Part shown: piece after piece, positions 1 through 7,943 of the stretch
Numbering within the stretch: position 1 is the stretch's first letter
How the letters are laid out: every line of letters starts with the position of its first letter
From: Acidimicrobiaceae bacterium
GTDB taxonomy: Bacteria; Actinomycetota; Acidimicrobiia; Acidimicrobiales; JAUTXP01
Direction: 5' to 3'
Length of the DNA: 64,000 nucleotides
Assembly (NCBI GenBank): GCA_030837965.1
Contig: JAUTXP010000004.1
Coordinates: forward strand, 1 to 64,000
Made by a program: the position numbers and the translations under genes
The notes under the pieces: generated by a model
What the model was told of the DNA's origin: nothing
The model's database searches: none
The model's input: only the letters and a program-made list of their open reading frames with translations

Positions 1-2760
1 GCCGCCGAACCCAACACCCGGCCCCCGTTGCGGCCAGGCCCTGTCGCCCTGGCCGGCTTGTGCGGCGTGGGCGCCGCGGCGTGGATGGTGGGCGGCCTGC
101 TGCGCGAGCCCATGCTGGCGCGGGGCATGGGTCTGTTGGGCGTGGCCATCGGCACCTTGCTGGTATGGCTTCCGCTCAAGCGGTTGGCGCCCGCGTTCGT
201 GCAGTACCTGCCCGTGCCCGTGGCCGCGGTGGTGGGCGCGGTGCTGGTTGCGCCCGCGGCGACCGGCGGCGCGGCCAACCTGCCCAACCTCGTCCTCGAA
301 GTGGTGAAGGGCGGCGGCCTTCGCCAGACCCCCATCCCCTTCGATCCGGGGTGGCGGTTCATCCTCGTCGTGTTCTTCGCCCTGTTGGGATCGGCCGCCA
401 CGGCGCTGCCCGCGGGCCTGCGGCGCCCTCGGCTCGCGGTCGCCATCCCCCTGCCCATCGCCGTGGCCGCGGGCTTCATCCAGCCGCCGTCGGCCGCGGC
501 CACGTCGAGCATCGTGGCCATCCTGCTGCTGATGGTCGGGCTCACGTTCGCCTATGGGTCCGACCTGGCCGCCAACGGCGTGGTCGACGGCCGCTTCGAG
601 GCCAGGCGCATGGCCAAGGGCCTGGGCATGCTGGTCCTGCTGTCGGTGGTGCTCGTCGTCCTGGGCCAGGCCGGCGTGCTGTTTCCCAACCGGCCCCGCA
701 ATCAAGTGATCCCGCCCCAGCGGCCACCGCCCCCACAGCTCCAGAGCGACCGCGAGCTGTTCAAGGTGACGGGCGGCGGCGGGCCATGGCGGGTGGGCAC
801 GCTCGAGGTCTACGACGGCGCCTACTGGCTGCTGCCTGCCCAGGACCCCAAGGCCGTGCGCAAGGTGCAGGCCGACGCGGTGATCGCCCCGGCCAACCGG
901 CCCACCAAGCAGGTGCAGTTCGACATCACGGACCTGGCGGGCCGGGCCCTGCCCGCGCCCGCCGGTCTGGTCAGCATCACCGGCGCCCATCGCGCCGTGG
1001 AGCTGGACACGCTCACCGGCGTGCCCCGCCTCCCGAGCAGGCTGCCGCGCGGCCTGCACTACACCGCGGTCGTGACCGCCCCGCCCACGGGGCGGGAGAT
1101 GGCCGACGCGCCCGCGGCGCGCGTGCGGCCCGAGTACACGTTCGTGCCGCCCGCGCCCAACGCGGTGGCGGCCATGCTGGCCGGCGCCCCGGCCAATCCC
1201 TTCGACCGGCTTCAGTACGTGCGGTCCAAGCTGTACGAGACGGTGGTGGCCGCCGGGGCGGGCACGCCGACGCGCATCACCCCGGCTCGGGTGGACGCCA
1301 TGCTCCACCACGGCACCACGGCCACGCCGTACGAGATCACGGCGGCCGAGGCCCTGCTGGCCCGGTGGGCAGGCGTGCCCTCGCGCATCGGCTTCGGATT
1401 CCACGGCGGCGAGCCCGCGGGCGGGGGCGTCAGCGTGCACCCGCGCAATGGCGCGGCCTGGCTCGAGGTGTACTTCGAGGGCTACGGCTGGATCCCGTTC
1501 GTGGGCACGCCTCCCCAGGCCAAGGCCAGCCTGTCGAAGAGCCAGAAGAACCTCGACCCGTCGGTGCGGTCTTCGGACGAGCTGGCCCTCACCGTCTACA
1601 TCGCGGTCAAGCGCCCCACCATCCGGCTGCTGTTCGAGGTGGTCCGCTACTGGCTCTTGCTGAGCCTGCCCTTCATCCTCCTGGCCATCGCGCTGGTGGG
1701 CGGATACCCGTACGCGTTCAAGGCCGTCCGCCGCCGGCGCCGGGAGAAGTGGGCCCGCCGGTGGGGGCCGGGCAATCGGGTCCTGGTGGCCTACGCCGAT
1801 TTCAGGGACCGCTGCTTCGACCTGAACCTGGGCGACGTGCGGGCCACGCCGCTGGCCTACCTGGCCGCGCTGGAGCGCGACGACGAGCACAAGGAGCTGG
1901 CCTGGCTGGTGACCCGCTGCCTGTGGGGCGACCTGGCCGACGACGTGCGCGACGGGGACGCCGAGGCGGCCGAAACCCTGACCGCATCACTGTTGCGTCG
2001 GGTGGTGGCCGAGCAGACGTTCGTCAACCGGCTCCTTGGCGCGGTGTCGCGTGCGTCGCTGCGTGACCCGTACAGCGACGACGTCCCCAACTTCTGGCCC
2101 CGCCTGCGGCTGCGCCTGCGTCGTCGGCCCAGCGACGGCATGGACCGGCGTCGGCGCTCGTTGTGGGCGCGGAGTGTGGGCGGGCTCAACCCGGCCGCGG
2201 GCGTGATCATGGCCCTGTTGCTCGGGTCCTGCGCCAGTGCGCCGGCCCAGGCCCAAGAGAGGCTGAACCCGCCCCCGCGCCTGGTGCCGCCCGACGGTGT
2301 CTTGGGCTACTCGGTGCAGCCCGAGCCCAAGGCCGACCGCGAGTTCGGGGAGGCGGGCTCGTCCAGCCTCATGAGCACGGGCCGGGTTTTCACGGTCCGC
2401 GAGGGCACCATCATCCAGGGCTCCGTGCAGGTGTCGATGTTCAAGCCCGACGTGGACACCCGGCAGGTCGGCGTCCGGGCCAAGGTGCTGTCCGAGCTGG
2501 GCGGCACGTTCCACATCGTCAAAGTCGGGCCCGTCCGCCTGCTCACCGCCAACCGGCCTGAGCAGCAGGTCTACGTCTGGTTCCCCCCGGAGCGAAACGT
2601 CATGTACCTCTTCATCTACCGCAAGGCTTTCACGGCCATCCAGCCGGTGACTCGGGCCATGGTGGCCTACGTCAGGGGTTGGCCCATCGACGAGGTGGTG
2701 GGCCGAGGCCTGCCGCCGGGAACGGTGCCCGGACCCACGGGGCCCGAGGCGGGTCGATGA
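1..2760 (+). CDS. Transglutaminase-fold membrane protein with fused C-terminal lipoprotein-like module (5' partial)
   Basis: The frame is open from the first base, so the real start is upstream of the window. The N-terminal part (to about base 700) is a series of hydrophobic membrane segments. The central region carries a transglutaminase-core signature (ALLARWAGVPSRI near 1351-1389, then WLEVYF near 1459). The catalytic residues are gone: Pro (1327-1329) sits where the family has Cys, Ala (1453-1455) replaces His, and Val stands at the Asp position. Another membrane segment (about 1636-1710) leads to a basic cytosolic tail with the motif LAWLVTRCLWGDL. From about 2140 a second module begins, with basic residues, a hydrophobic stretch and a lipobox-like LLLGSC. 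This module resembles the separate lipoprotein at 52688-53203. An in-frame ATG at 2140 could start it independently. The nearest relative in the window is at 59496-61793. Any enzymatic role is unlikely; a structural or binding role is inferred. Confidence 0.85.
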   Translation, partial: AAEPNTRPPLRPGPVALAGLCGVGAAAWMVGGLLREPMLARGMGLLGVAIGTLLVWLPLKRLAPAFVQYLPVPVAAVVGAVLVAPAATGGAANLPNLVLEVVKGGGLRQTPIPFDPGWRFILVVFFALLGSAATALPAGLRRPRLAVAIPLPIAVAAGFIQPPSAAATSSIVAILLLMVGLTFAYGSDLAANGVVDGRFEARRMAKGLGMLVLLSVVLVVLGQAGVLFPNRPRNQVIPPQRPPPPQLQSDRELFKVTGGGGPWRVGTLEVYDGAYWLLPAQDPKAVRKVQADAVIAPANRPTKQVQFDITDLAGRALPAPAGLVSITGAHRAVELDTLTGVPRLPSRLPRGLHYTAVVTAPPTGREMADAPAARVRPEYTFVPPAPNAVAAMLAGAPANPFDRLQYVRSKLYETVVAAGAGTPTRITPARVDAMLHHGTTATPYEITAAEALLARWAGVPSRIGFGFHGGEPAGGGVSVHPRNGAAWLEVYFEGYGWIPFVGTPPQAKASLSKSQKNLDPSVRSSDELALTVYIAVKRPTIRLLFEVVRYWLLLSLPFILLAIALVGGYPYAFKAVRRRRREKWARRWGPGNRVLVAYADFRDRCFDLNLGDVRATPLAYLAALERDDEHKELAWLVTRCLWGDLADDVRDGDAEAAETLTASLLRRVVAEQTFVNRLLGAVSRASLRDPYSDDVPNFWPRLRLRLRRRPSDGMDRRRRSLWARSVGGLNPAAGVIMALLLGSCASAPAQAQERLNPPPRLVPPDGVLGYSVQPEPKADREFGEAGSSSLMSTGRVFTVREGTIIQGSVQVSMFKPDVDTRQVGVRAKVLSELGGTFHIVKVGPVRLLTANRPEQQVYVWFPPERNVMYLFIYRKAFTAIQPVTRAMVAYVRGWPIDEVVGRGLPPGTVPGPTGPEAGR

Positions 2761-3752
2761 GACGACGACGGTCGCGGCCCGTTGCCGGGTTGAGCCTTGC
2801 TCTGGCCGTGCTGACCACGGCCTGTGGGCCCCACCGGGGCGTGGAGTTCGGCCTGCGCGAGCGACCGGTCAACGTGATCTTCGGCGAGCAGCAGAAGAAG
2901 GCGGGCACCCCGCCGTCCGATCTCAGGGCCGAGCCCATCACCGGATTCCCCGGCCTGGTGGAGCCGCCCGCGGCCCAACTGGTGGTTACCGTCCCGCCCG
3001 ACAAGACCGAGCCGCCGGTGGAGTTCACCGCGCCGACCGCGCCGGTGTGTCCTGACACGTCACCCCTCGACGTGCCCGTGGAGCCCACCACCACCCGCGT
3101 GGCCGGGCCGCCCATCGCGACGTTCTACTTCTTCCGCCGCGACGGCTCCGTCACCCAAGGGGGCAAGCCTGCCCAGCACGTGCGCGACACGGTGGGCCGC
3201 AGCGTCGTCAACCCGGCGTCCGTCACCGGGCTGGACGGCACCACGTCGTTCTCCTACGACGTGATCGAGGCCGCGGGCGACACCACGACCACGACCAGTT
3301 ATCGCGTCGACAACGACGGTGCCCAGCCCGGACTGAAGATCGTGAAGGTGGTGACCAAGCGCCCCACCGGCAGCCTGGAGTTCGCCCCCGAGACGCCCGT
3401 CGTCGTCATGACCCTCCCCGCCTTCGCCGAGAACGAGGCCCAGCGCAGCGCGGGCGCCGACGTCGTCCACGGCCATGGGCGCACCATGGTGCTGACCCAC
3501 CAGACCAAGGACCGGGTCCGGGTCCCGGCGTGCGGGCACAACGTCGACGCATGGGAGGTCGCCCTCGACGGGTCCATCTCCTCGCCCGACAACGAGCAGA
3601 ACGTGACCTTCAAGGCCACGCTGTGGGTGGCCACCCAGTTCGGCGCGCTCATCGTGGGCGACGTGCTGTCCATGGACGGGACCGAGCAGGGACTGCCCAT
3701 CAGCGTCAGCACCAAGACGCTCATCAACTCGGTGCCCAAGGCGGCCCGGTGA
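2757..3752 (+). CDS. Lipoprotein, family shared with locus B
   Basis: 331-residue predicted lipoprotein. I chose the ATG at 2757 because it overlaps the upstream TGA (ATGA) and is directly followed by a lipoprotein signal peptide: a basic RRRRSR start, a hydrophobic core and the lipobox LTTAC. After a Pro/Thr-rich linker there is a beta-rich domain without a recognised enzyme motif. Near the C-terminus the blocks ACGHNVDAWEVALDG and FGALIVGDVLSMDG match DACGEVVEAWKFTNG and LGGLIVGDHIVTQG in the lipoprotein at 58469-59512, so the two are paralogues. Both lie immediately downstream of a transglutaminase-fold membrane protein gene, which suggests that the pairs act together at the outer face of the membrane. 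The molecular role is unknown. Confidence 0.85.
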   Translation: MRRRRSRPVAGLSLALAVLTTACGPHRGVEFGLRERPVNVIFGEQQKKAGTPPSDLRAEPITGFPGLVEPPAAQLVVTVPPDKTEPPVEFTAPTAPVCPDTSPLDVPVEPTTTRVAGPPIATFYFFRRDGSVTQGGKPAQHVRDTVGRSVVNPASVTGLDGTTSFSYDVIEAAGDTTTTTSYRVDNDGAQPGLKIVKVVTKRPTGSLEFAPETPVVVMTLPAFAENEAQRSAGADVVHGHGRTMVLTHQTKDRVRVPACGHNVDAWEVALDGSISSPDNEQNVTFKATLWVATQFGALIVGDVLSMDGTEQGLPISVSTKTLINSVPKAAR

Positions 3753-3780
3753 CGGGCTGGACGGGCTGGACGGCGATCCG

Positions 3781-4425
3781 GTGACGGGCCGAGTGAGAGG
3801 CATGCGGGTGTGGGCCGTGGCCGTCGCCCTGTGCCTGGGCGTGGGGGCCTGCACCGGCGGCAGTAGCGGTGGCGGTGGCAGTCGTGGTCGTGGGGCGGCG
3901 GGATCGACGACCACGACGACAGAGAAGCCCACCCCTGCCGGTCCGTGGGACAACGACATTCCCGCCGAGCAGTTGGTGGAGAAGCCACCGGTGAACGCCG
4001 CGGCCCGGCTGGCTGAGCAGGCGGCGCGCATCCTGCGCTTCTGCGACGCGTGGAACCAGGTCGAGAGCTTCAGCGAGCCGCCTCCCGACGACCTGCGCAA
4101 GAACCTCGTGTACGCGCAGATCTACGTGCAGGTCCTGAAGCAGGTGAACTTCGAAGAGGGCGTGCCCAAGCGCCTGCTCGACGGCCGACTGGTCAAGGCG
4201 CCGGTGCCCGATGACATCAAGCAGGCGGTGGCCACCGAGCGGGCCGAGGTCTACGCCTTCAGCATCCGCCTGGCCGCGGCCAAGACCTGGGCCGACAAGC
4301 ACATGATCGGCCCGTCGGTGGTCAACCGGATCATCGACCGGGCCAGCGTCAAGCTGGCGGGCCCCGTCTACACGAGTGCCGACGACAAGCTCAACACCTT
4401 CGCCGAGGACACGTGCCGGGTCTGA
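3781..4425 (+). CDS. Small lipoprotein, unknown function
   Basis: Up to 214 residues. Possible starts are GTG 3781, GTG 3793 and ATG 3802; all keep the hydrophobic segment and the lipobox LGVGAC, followed by a Gly/Ser-rich linker (SSGGGGSRGRG) and a short Thr run. The mature part (about residues 55-214) looks alpha-helical and soluble, with two cysteines (RFCDAW and the C-terminal DTCRV) that could pair. No family is recognised. It follows the 2757-3752 lipoprotein by 28 bases, and its 3' end overlaps the next gene by 13 bases. It could therefore be the last gene of locus A or share a transcript with the catabolic genes downstream. No similarity to the locus B lipoproteins was evident by eye. 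Confidence 0.75.
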   Translation: MTGRVRGMRVWAVAVALCLGVGACTGGSSGGGGSRGRGAAGSTTTTTEKPTPAGPWDNDIPAEQLVEKPPVNAAARLAEQAARILRFCDAWNQVESFSEPPPDDLRKNLVYAQIYVQVLKQVNFEEGVPKRLLDGRLVKAPVPDDIKQAVATERAEVYAFSIRLAAAKTWADKHMIGPSVVNRIIDRASVKLAGPVYTSADDKLNTFAEDTCRV

Positions 4426-5285
4426 GCGCGGGACTGGGCGCGGGACTGGGCGCGGGACTGGGCGCGGGTCGATTCGATGGCGCCACCGCCATCGTCACCG
4501 GTGCCGCTTCTGGCATCGGGACGGTGATCGCGGGCCGGCTGCTGGCCGAGGGCGCTCGCGTCGTGGTGGCCGACCGGTCGGACGACACGGAGGCGGCCAG
4601 GGAGAAGCTGAGCGTCGACGCGCCCGGCCGGGTGATGGCGGTGCGGGTCGACGTGGCCGACCCCACGTCGGTGCAGGCCATGGCCGCTCGGACCCTGGAC
4701 CGGTTCGGGACGGTGGACGTGCTCGTCAACAACGCGGCCATCGCCGAGGGCGACAACGTGATCGCCATGGAGGTGGAGACGTGGGACGCGGACGTGGCCG
4801 TCGTCCTGCGGGGCGCGTTCCTCTGCACCAAGGCCGTGCTCAAGCCCATGATCGACCAGGGCCGGGGGGCCATCGTCAACATCGTGTCCGTCAACGCCCT
4901 CGGCTTCTACGGCAACGAGGCGTACAGCGCGGCCAAGGCAGGCGTGGTGAACCTGACCAAGAGCATCGCCGTGCGCTACGGCCGCTACGGGGTGCGCTGC
5001 AACGCGGTCGCCCCCGGCTCCATCCGCACGCCGACATGGGACCAGCGGCTGGAGCGCGACCCCGACGTGCTCGATCGGGTGGCGCGCTGGTATCCGTTGG
5101 GCCGGGTGGGCGAGCCCGAGGACGTGGCCATGGCCGCGTTGTTCCTCGCTTCGGACGAGGCCGCGTGGGTGACGGGCGCGGTCCTGGCCGTGGACGGCGG
5201 GCTCACCGCGGGCAACGGCGTGATGATGAACGACCTGCTGGTCGAAGCCCGGGACCCCGACACGCCGGGCTCCTACGGTGCTTGA
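4413..5285 (+). CDS. SDR-family oxidoreductase
   Basis: A 290-residue classical short-chain dehydrogenase/reductase, expected to oxidise or reduce a hydroxyl/carbonyl group with NAD(P). The Rossmann motif TGAASGIG (about residues 28-35), the NNAA motif, and the YSAAK catalytic Tyr-Lys pair with the preceding Ser (SVNALG) are all present. The C-terminal VTGAVLAVDGG is typical of the family. GTG 4413 is the only plausible start before the fold; it overlaps the preceding lipoprotein gene and includes a repeat-coded Gly/Ala leader. The stop overlaps the start of the amidohydrolase gene, so this is the first gene of the catabolic run. In context it may be a sugar or sugar-acid dehydrogenase. The substrate cannot be read from the sequence. 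Confidence 0.9.
   Translation: MPGLSAGLGAGLGAGLGAGRFDGATAIVTGAASGIGTVIAGRLLAEGARVVVADRSDDTEAAREKLSVDAPGRVMAVRVDVADPTSVQAMAARTLDRFGTVDVLVNNAAIAEGDNVIAMEVETWDADVAVVLRGAFLCTKAVLKPMIDQGRGAIVNIVSVNALGFYGNEAYSAAKAGVVNLTKSIAVRYGRYGVRCNAVAPGSIRTPTWDQRLERDPDVLDRVARWYPLGRVGEPEDVAMAALFLASDEAAWVTGAVLAVDGGLTAGNGVMMNDLLVEARDPDTPGSYGA
4426..4468 (+). repeat. 12-bp tandem repeat encoding Gly-Leu-Gly-Ala units
   Basis: The unit GCGCGGGACTGG occurs three times in a row (4426-4461) followed by a partial fourth copy. It lies inside the first codons of the SDR gene that starts at 4413 and adds a Gly/Ala-rich N-terminal extension of about 15 residues before the dehydrogenase fold. Confidence 0.8.
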
Positions 5286-6924
5286 CCTGCTTGTGCGGGG
5301 CGGCCTGGTCCTCGACGGGCGGGGCGGCCCCGGGCAGCAGGCCGACGTCGGTGTGGTGGACGGGCGCATCGCCATGGTGGGCGACGGCCGAGGCCAGTCG
5401 GCTGCCGTCTCGGTGGACGCCGAGGGGCTGGTGGTGGCGCCCGGGTTCATCGACATGCACGCCCACAGCGACCTACAGCTTCTGGCCGAGCCCAGCCACG
5501 AGGCCAAGGTGCGCCAAGGCGTGACCCTGGAGGTGCTGGGCCAGGACGGGCTGTCGTACGCGCCGGTCACCGACGAGACACTTCCCCAGCTTCAGGACCA
5601 GTTGGCCGCGTGGAACGGCAACCCGCCGGGCTTCGACTGGTCATGGCGCTCGGTGGGCGAGTACCTCGACCGGCTCGATGAGGGCATCGCCGTGAACGCG
5701 GCCTACCTCATCCCCCACGGCTCGGTGCGCATGGCGGTTATGGGCGTGGAGGACAGGCCGCCGTCGACGGCCGAGTTGGACGAGATGCTAGCCCTGGTCG
5801 GCCAGGGCATGGCCGAAGGCGCCTTCGGCCTGTCGACCGGGCTGACCTATGCGCCCGGGATGTACGCCGACGACGACGAACTGGTCGCCCTGCTCAAACC
5901 CGTCGCAGCATTCGGCGGCTACTACTGCACCCACCACCGCAACTACGGCAGCCGGGCGTTCGCCGCCTACGCCGAGGCCATCGACATCGCCCGCCGGGCC
6001 GGGGTCGGCCTGCAACTGTCGCACTGCCTCCTGCCGTTCCCGGTCAACCGCGGCCGGGCGCCTGAACTGGCGGCCATGATCGACGGGGCCAGGGCCGAGG
6101 GGGTGGACGTGACTTTCGACGCCTATCCGTACACCGCGGGCAGCACCTACCTGCACGCCTTCCTGCCGGGGTGGATGAGCGCGGGCGGGACGGCCGAGAC
6201 GGTCGAGCGGTTGCGGCGGACCGACCTGCGGCCCCGGCTTCGCGTGGAGGTCGAGGAGGTCGGGTCGGACGGGTTCAACGGCGTGCCCGTCGACTGGAAC
6301 GTCGTCGTCATCAGCGGGACCCGCCACGAGCGCAACGGCCGTTGGGTCGGGCTCTCGGTGGCCGAGGCCGCGACCACCGCAGGCCAGTCGCCGTTCGACT
6401 TCGCCTGCGACCTGGTGGCCGACGAGGAGTTGGGCACCGCGTGCGTCATGCACGTGGGCAACGAGGACAACAACCGGTTCTTGATGACCCACGCCGCGGC
6501 CATGGTGGGCAGCGACGGCATCCTCGTCGGGCAGCGGCCCCACCCTCGGGCGTGGGGGTGCTTTCCCCGGGTCCTGGGCACGTACGTGCGCGAGTTGGGG
6601 GTGCTGTCGCTGGAGGCGGCGGTGGCCCAGATGACGTCGCGCGCCGCAGCCCGGTTGGGGCTGCACGACCGCGGCGTTGTCGCGGCCGGAGCGGTGGCCG
6701 ACCTGGTGTGCTTCGACCCTGAGACCGTCGCCGACCGGGCCACCTACGAGTCGCCCCGGCAGGCGCCTGCGGGGATTCCGCATGTCTTTGTCAACGGCAG
6801 GGCCGTGGTGGCCGACGGCAGGCTGGTGGGCGACCTCCCCGGGCGGTCGGTGCGGCCCGGTGGCGCGCCGCTGCCGCCCGTGGTATACCAACCTGTCGGC
6901 CGGGACCGGGAGGGGTGGCGTTGA
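5278..6924 (+). CDS. D-aminoacylase-like amidohydrolase
   Basis: A 548-residue member of the metal-dependent amidohydrolase superfamily, closest to N-acyl-D-amino-acid deacylases. The N-terminal beta-sandwich leads into the metal motif HAHSDL (about residue 60), and later metal-ligand regions THHRNYG and LSHC follow. The C-terminal part returns to the small domain (VADLVCFDPETV, then HVFVNGRAVV). One difference is clear: the segment that in classic D-aminoacylases reads GNCG, with the metal-bridging Cys, reads GQDG here, so an Asp may take the Cys role. The GTG start overlaps the SDR stop by 8 bases and the end overlaps the Gfo/Idh gene. It probably removes an acyl or carbamoyl-type group from the operon's substrate. 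D-amino-acid specificity is not established. Confidence 0.85.
   Translation: MLDLLVRGGLVLDGRGGPGQQADVGVVDGRIAMVGDGRGQSAAVSVDAEGLVVAPGFIDMHAHSDLQLLAEPSHEAKVRQGVTLEVLGQDGLSYAPVTDETLPQLQDQLAAWNGNPPGFDWSWRSVGEYLDRLDEGIAVNAAYLIPHGSVRMAVMGVEDRPPSTAELDEMLALVGQGMAEGAFGLSTGLTYAPGMYADDDELVALLKPVAAFGGYYCTHHRNYGSRAFAAYAEAIDIARRAGVGLQLSHCLLPFPVNRGRAPELAAMIDGARAEGVDVTFDAYPYTAGSTYLHAFLPGWMSAGGTAETVERLRRTDLRPRLRVEVEEVGSDGFNGVPVDWNVVVISGTRHERNGRWVGLSVAEAATTAGQSPFDFACDLVADEELGTACVMHVGNEDNNRFLMTHAAAMVGSDGILVGQRPHPRAWGCFPRVLGTYVRELGVLSLEAAVAQMTSRAAARLGLHDRGVVAAGAVADLVCFDPETVADRATYESPRQAPAGIPHVFVNGRAVVADGRLVGDLPGRSVRPGGAPLPPVVYQPVGRDREGWR
6891..6900. promoter_or_regulatory. TGGTATACCA palindrome (possible GntR-type operator)
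   Basis: A perfect 10-bp palindrome inside the end of the amidohydrolase gene, 15 bases before the start of the Gfo/Idh gene. The same core occurs at 18144-18155. It fits the general form of GntR/FCD-family operators. Because it overlaps coding sequence its role is uncertain. Confidence 0.3.
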
Positions 6925-7943
6925 CGCGCTTGGGGCTCATTGGGTGCGGCGGCATGGCGAGCGTCCACGCGGCCCGCTTCGCCGCCGCGGGCGAGCGCTT
7001 GCAGGTGACCGCGGTGGTCGACGTGATCGAGGACAAGGCCCGCCAGGTGGCCGACGAACTGGGCCGTGGCGTGCGGGTCAGCACCGACTACCGCGAGATC
7101 CTCGACCACGTCGACGCCGTGCTGGTCGCCACCCCTCACCACCTCCACCACGAGATCGGCCTGACCTGCCTGGACGCGGGCAAGCACGTCCTGATGGAGA
7201 AGCCGCTGGCCAACACCGAGGCCCAGTGCGTGGACCTCATCGACGCGGCCGAGCGGGCCGACCGGATGCTGATGGTGGCCTACCCCATGCGCTTCCACCC
7301 GCTGGCCGTCGAGCTGGGCAGGCTCATCCACGACAAGGAGTACGGCGAGACCTTCCACCTGTCGCTGTGGACTGAGCAGCTCTCCGAGTACGGACCGGAC
7401 GAGTGGTTCTCCAAGGCCGCCACCCTCGGCGGGGGCCAGTTGTTCAGCCACGGCTGCCACTACATCGACCTGCTCCTCTGGTACCTCGGCGACCCAGTGT
7501 CGGGCTTCCACATGGGCACCAACCTGGGCACGCCGTGGATGGAGCGGGAAGGCACGAGCGACGTGTCCATCAAGTTCGAGTCGGGCGCGGTCGGCTACCA
7601 CGGCGGAACGTGGGGAGCACGGGGCACCAAGCTCAACTACGCCTTCCACGCCCTCACGACCGAGGGCTGCCTGGAGGCCGACTTCCCAGCGGGCAAGCTC
7701 CAGTTCCATCAGGGATCGCAGACCACGACGCTGGTCGAGGCCGAGCCGTGGAGCAAGTTCGTCCAGAACGAGATGGCCCACTTCCTCGACTGTGTGGAGA
7801 CCGGCGCCACGCCCATCACCGACGCCCGCTCCAGCCTCCAGAGCCTGCGCGTCATCTGGCGGCTGTACGAAGCCGAGGACACCGGCGCCATCGCCGACCT
7901 GCGCGGCCTCGGACTGGCCCACGCCCGGGTGGGGCGGACATGA
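6915..7943 (+). CDS. Gfo/Idh/MocA-family oxidoreductase
   Basis: 342 residues with an N-terminal NAD(P)-binding Rossmann fold (LGLIGCGGMASVHA) and the family signature EKPLANT at about residue 95. The C-terminal alpha/beta domain has the typical HGCHYIDLLLWYLG segment, which contains the catalytic-region His/Asp. Members oxidise or isomerise sugars, sugar acids, inositols and related polyols. The GTG start overlaps the amidohydrolase end by 10 bases, and the stop overlaps the next ATG (ATGA), so translation is probably coupled. It is likely an oxidation step of the same pathway; the substrate is unknown. Confidence 0.9.
   Translation: MALTRLGLIGCGGMASVHAARFAAAGERLQVTAVVDVIEDKARQVADELGRGVRVSTDYREILDHVDAVLVATPHHLHHEIGLTCLDAGKHVLMEKPLANTEAQCVDLIDAAERADRMLMVAYPMRFHPLAVELGRLIHDKEYGETFHLSLWTEQLSEYGPDEWFSKAATLGGGQLFSHGCHYIDLLLWYLGDPVSGFHMGTNLGTPWMEREGTSDVSIKFESGAVGYHGGTWGARGTKLNYAFHALTTEGCLEADFPAGKLQFHQGSQTTTLVEAEPWSKFVQNEMAHFLDCVETGATPITDARSSLQSLRVIWRLYEAEDTGAIADLRGLGLAHARVGRT

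Noticed and set aside
60-2066. Long Arg/Gly/Ala-rich open frame overlapping the first gene
   Set aside because: It is a shifted-frame shadow of a GC-rich gene, with no protein-like motifs. The other frame has membrane segments and clear homology to 59496-61793.
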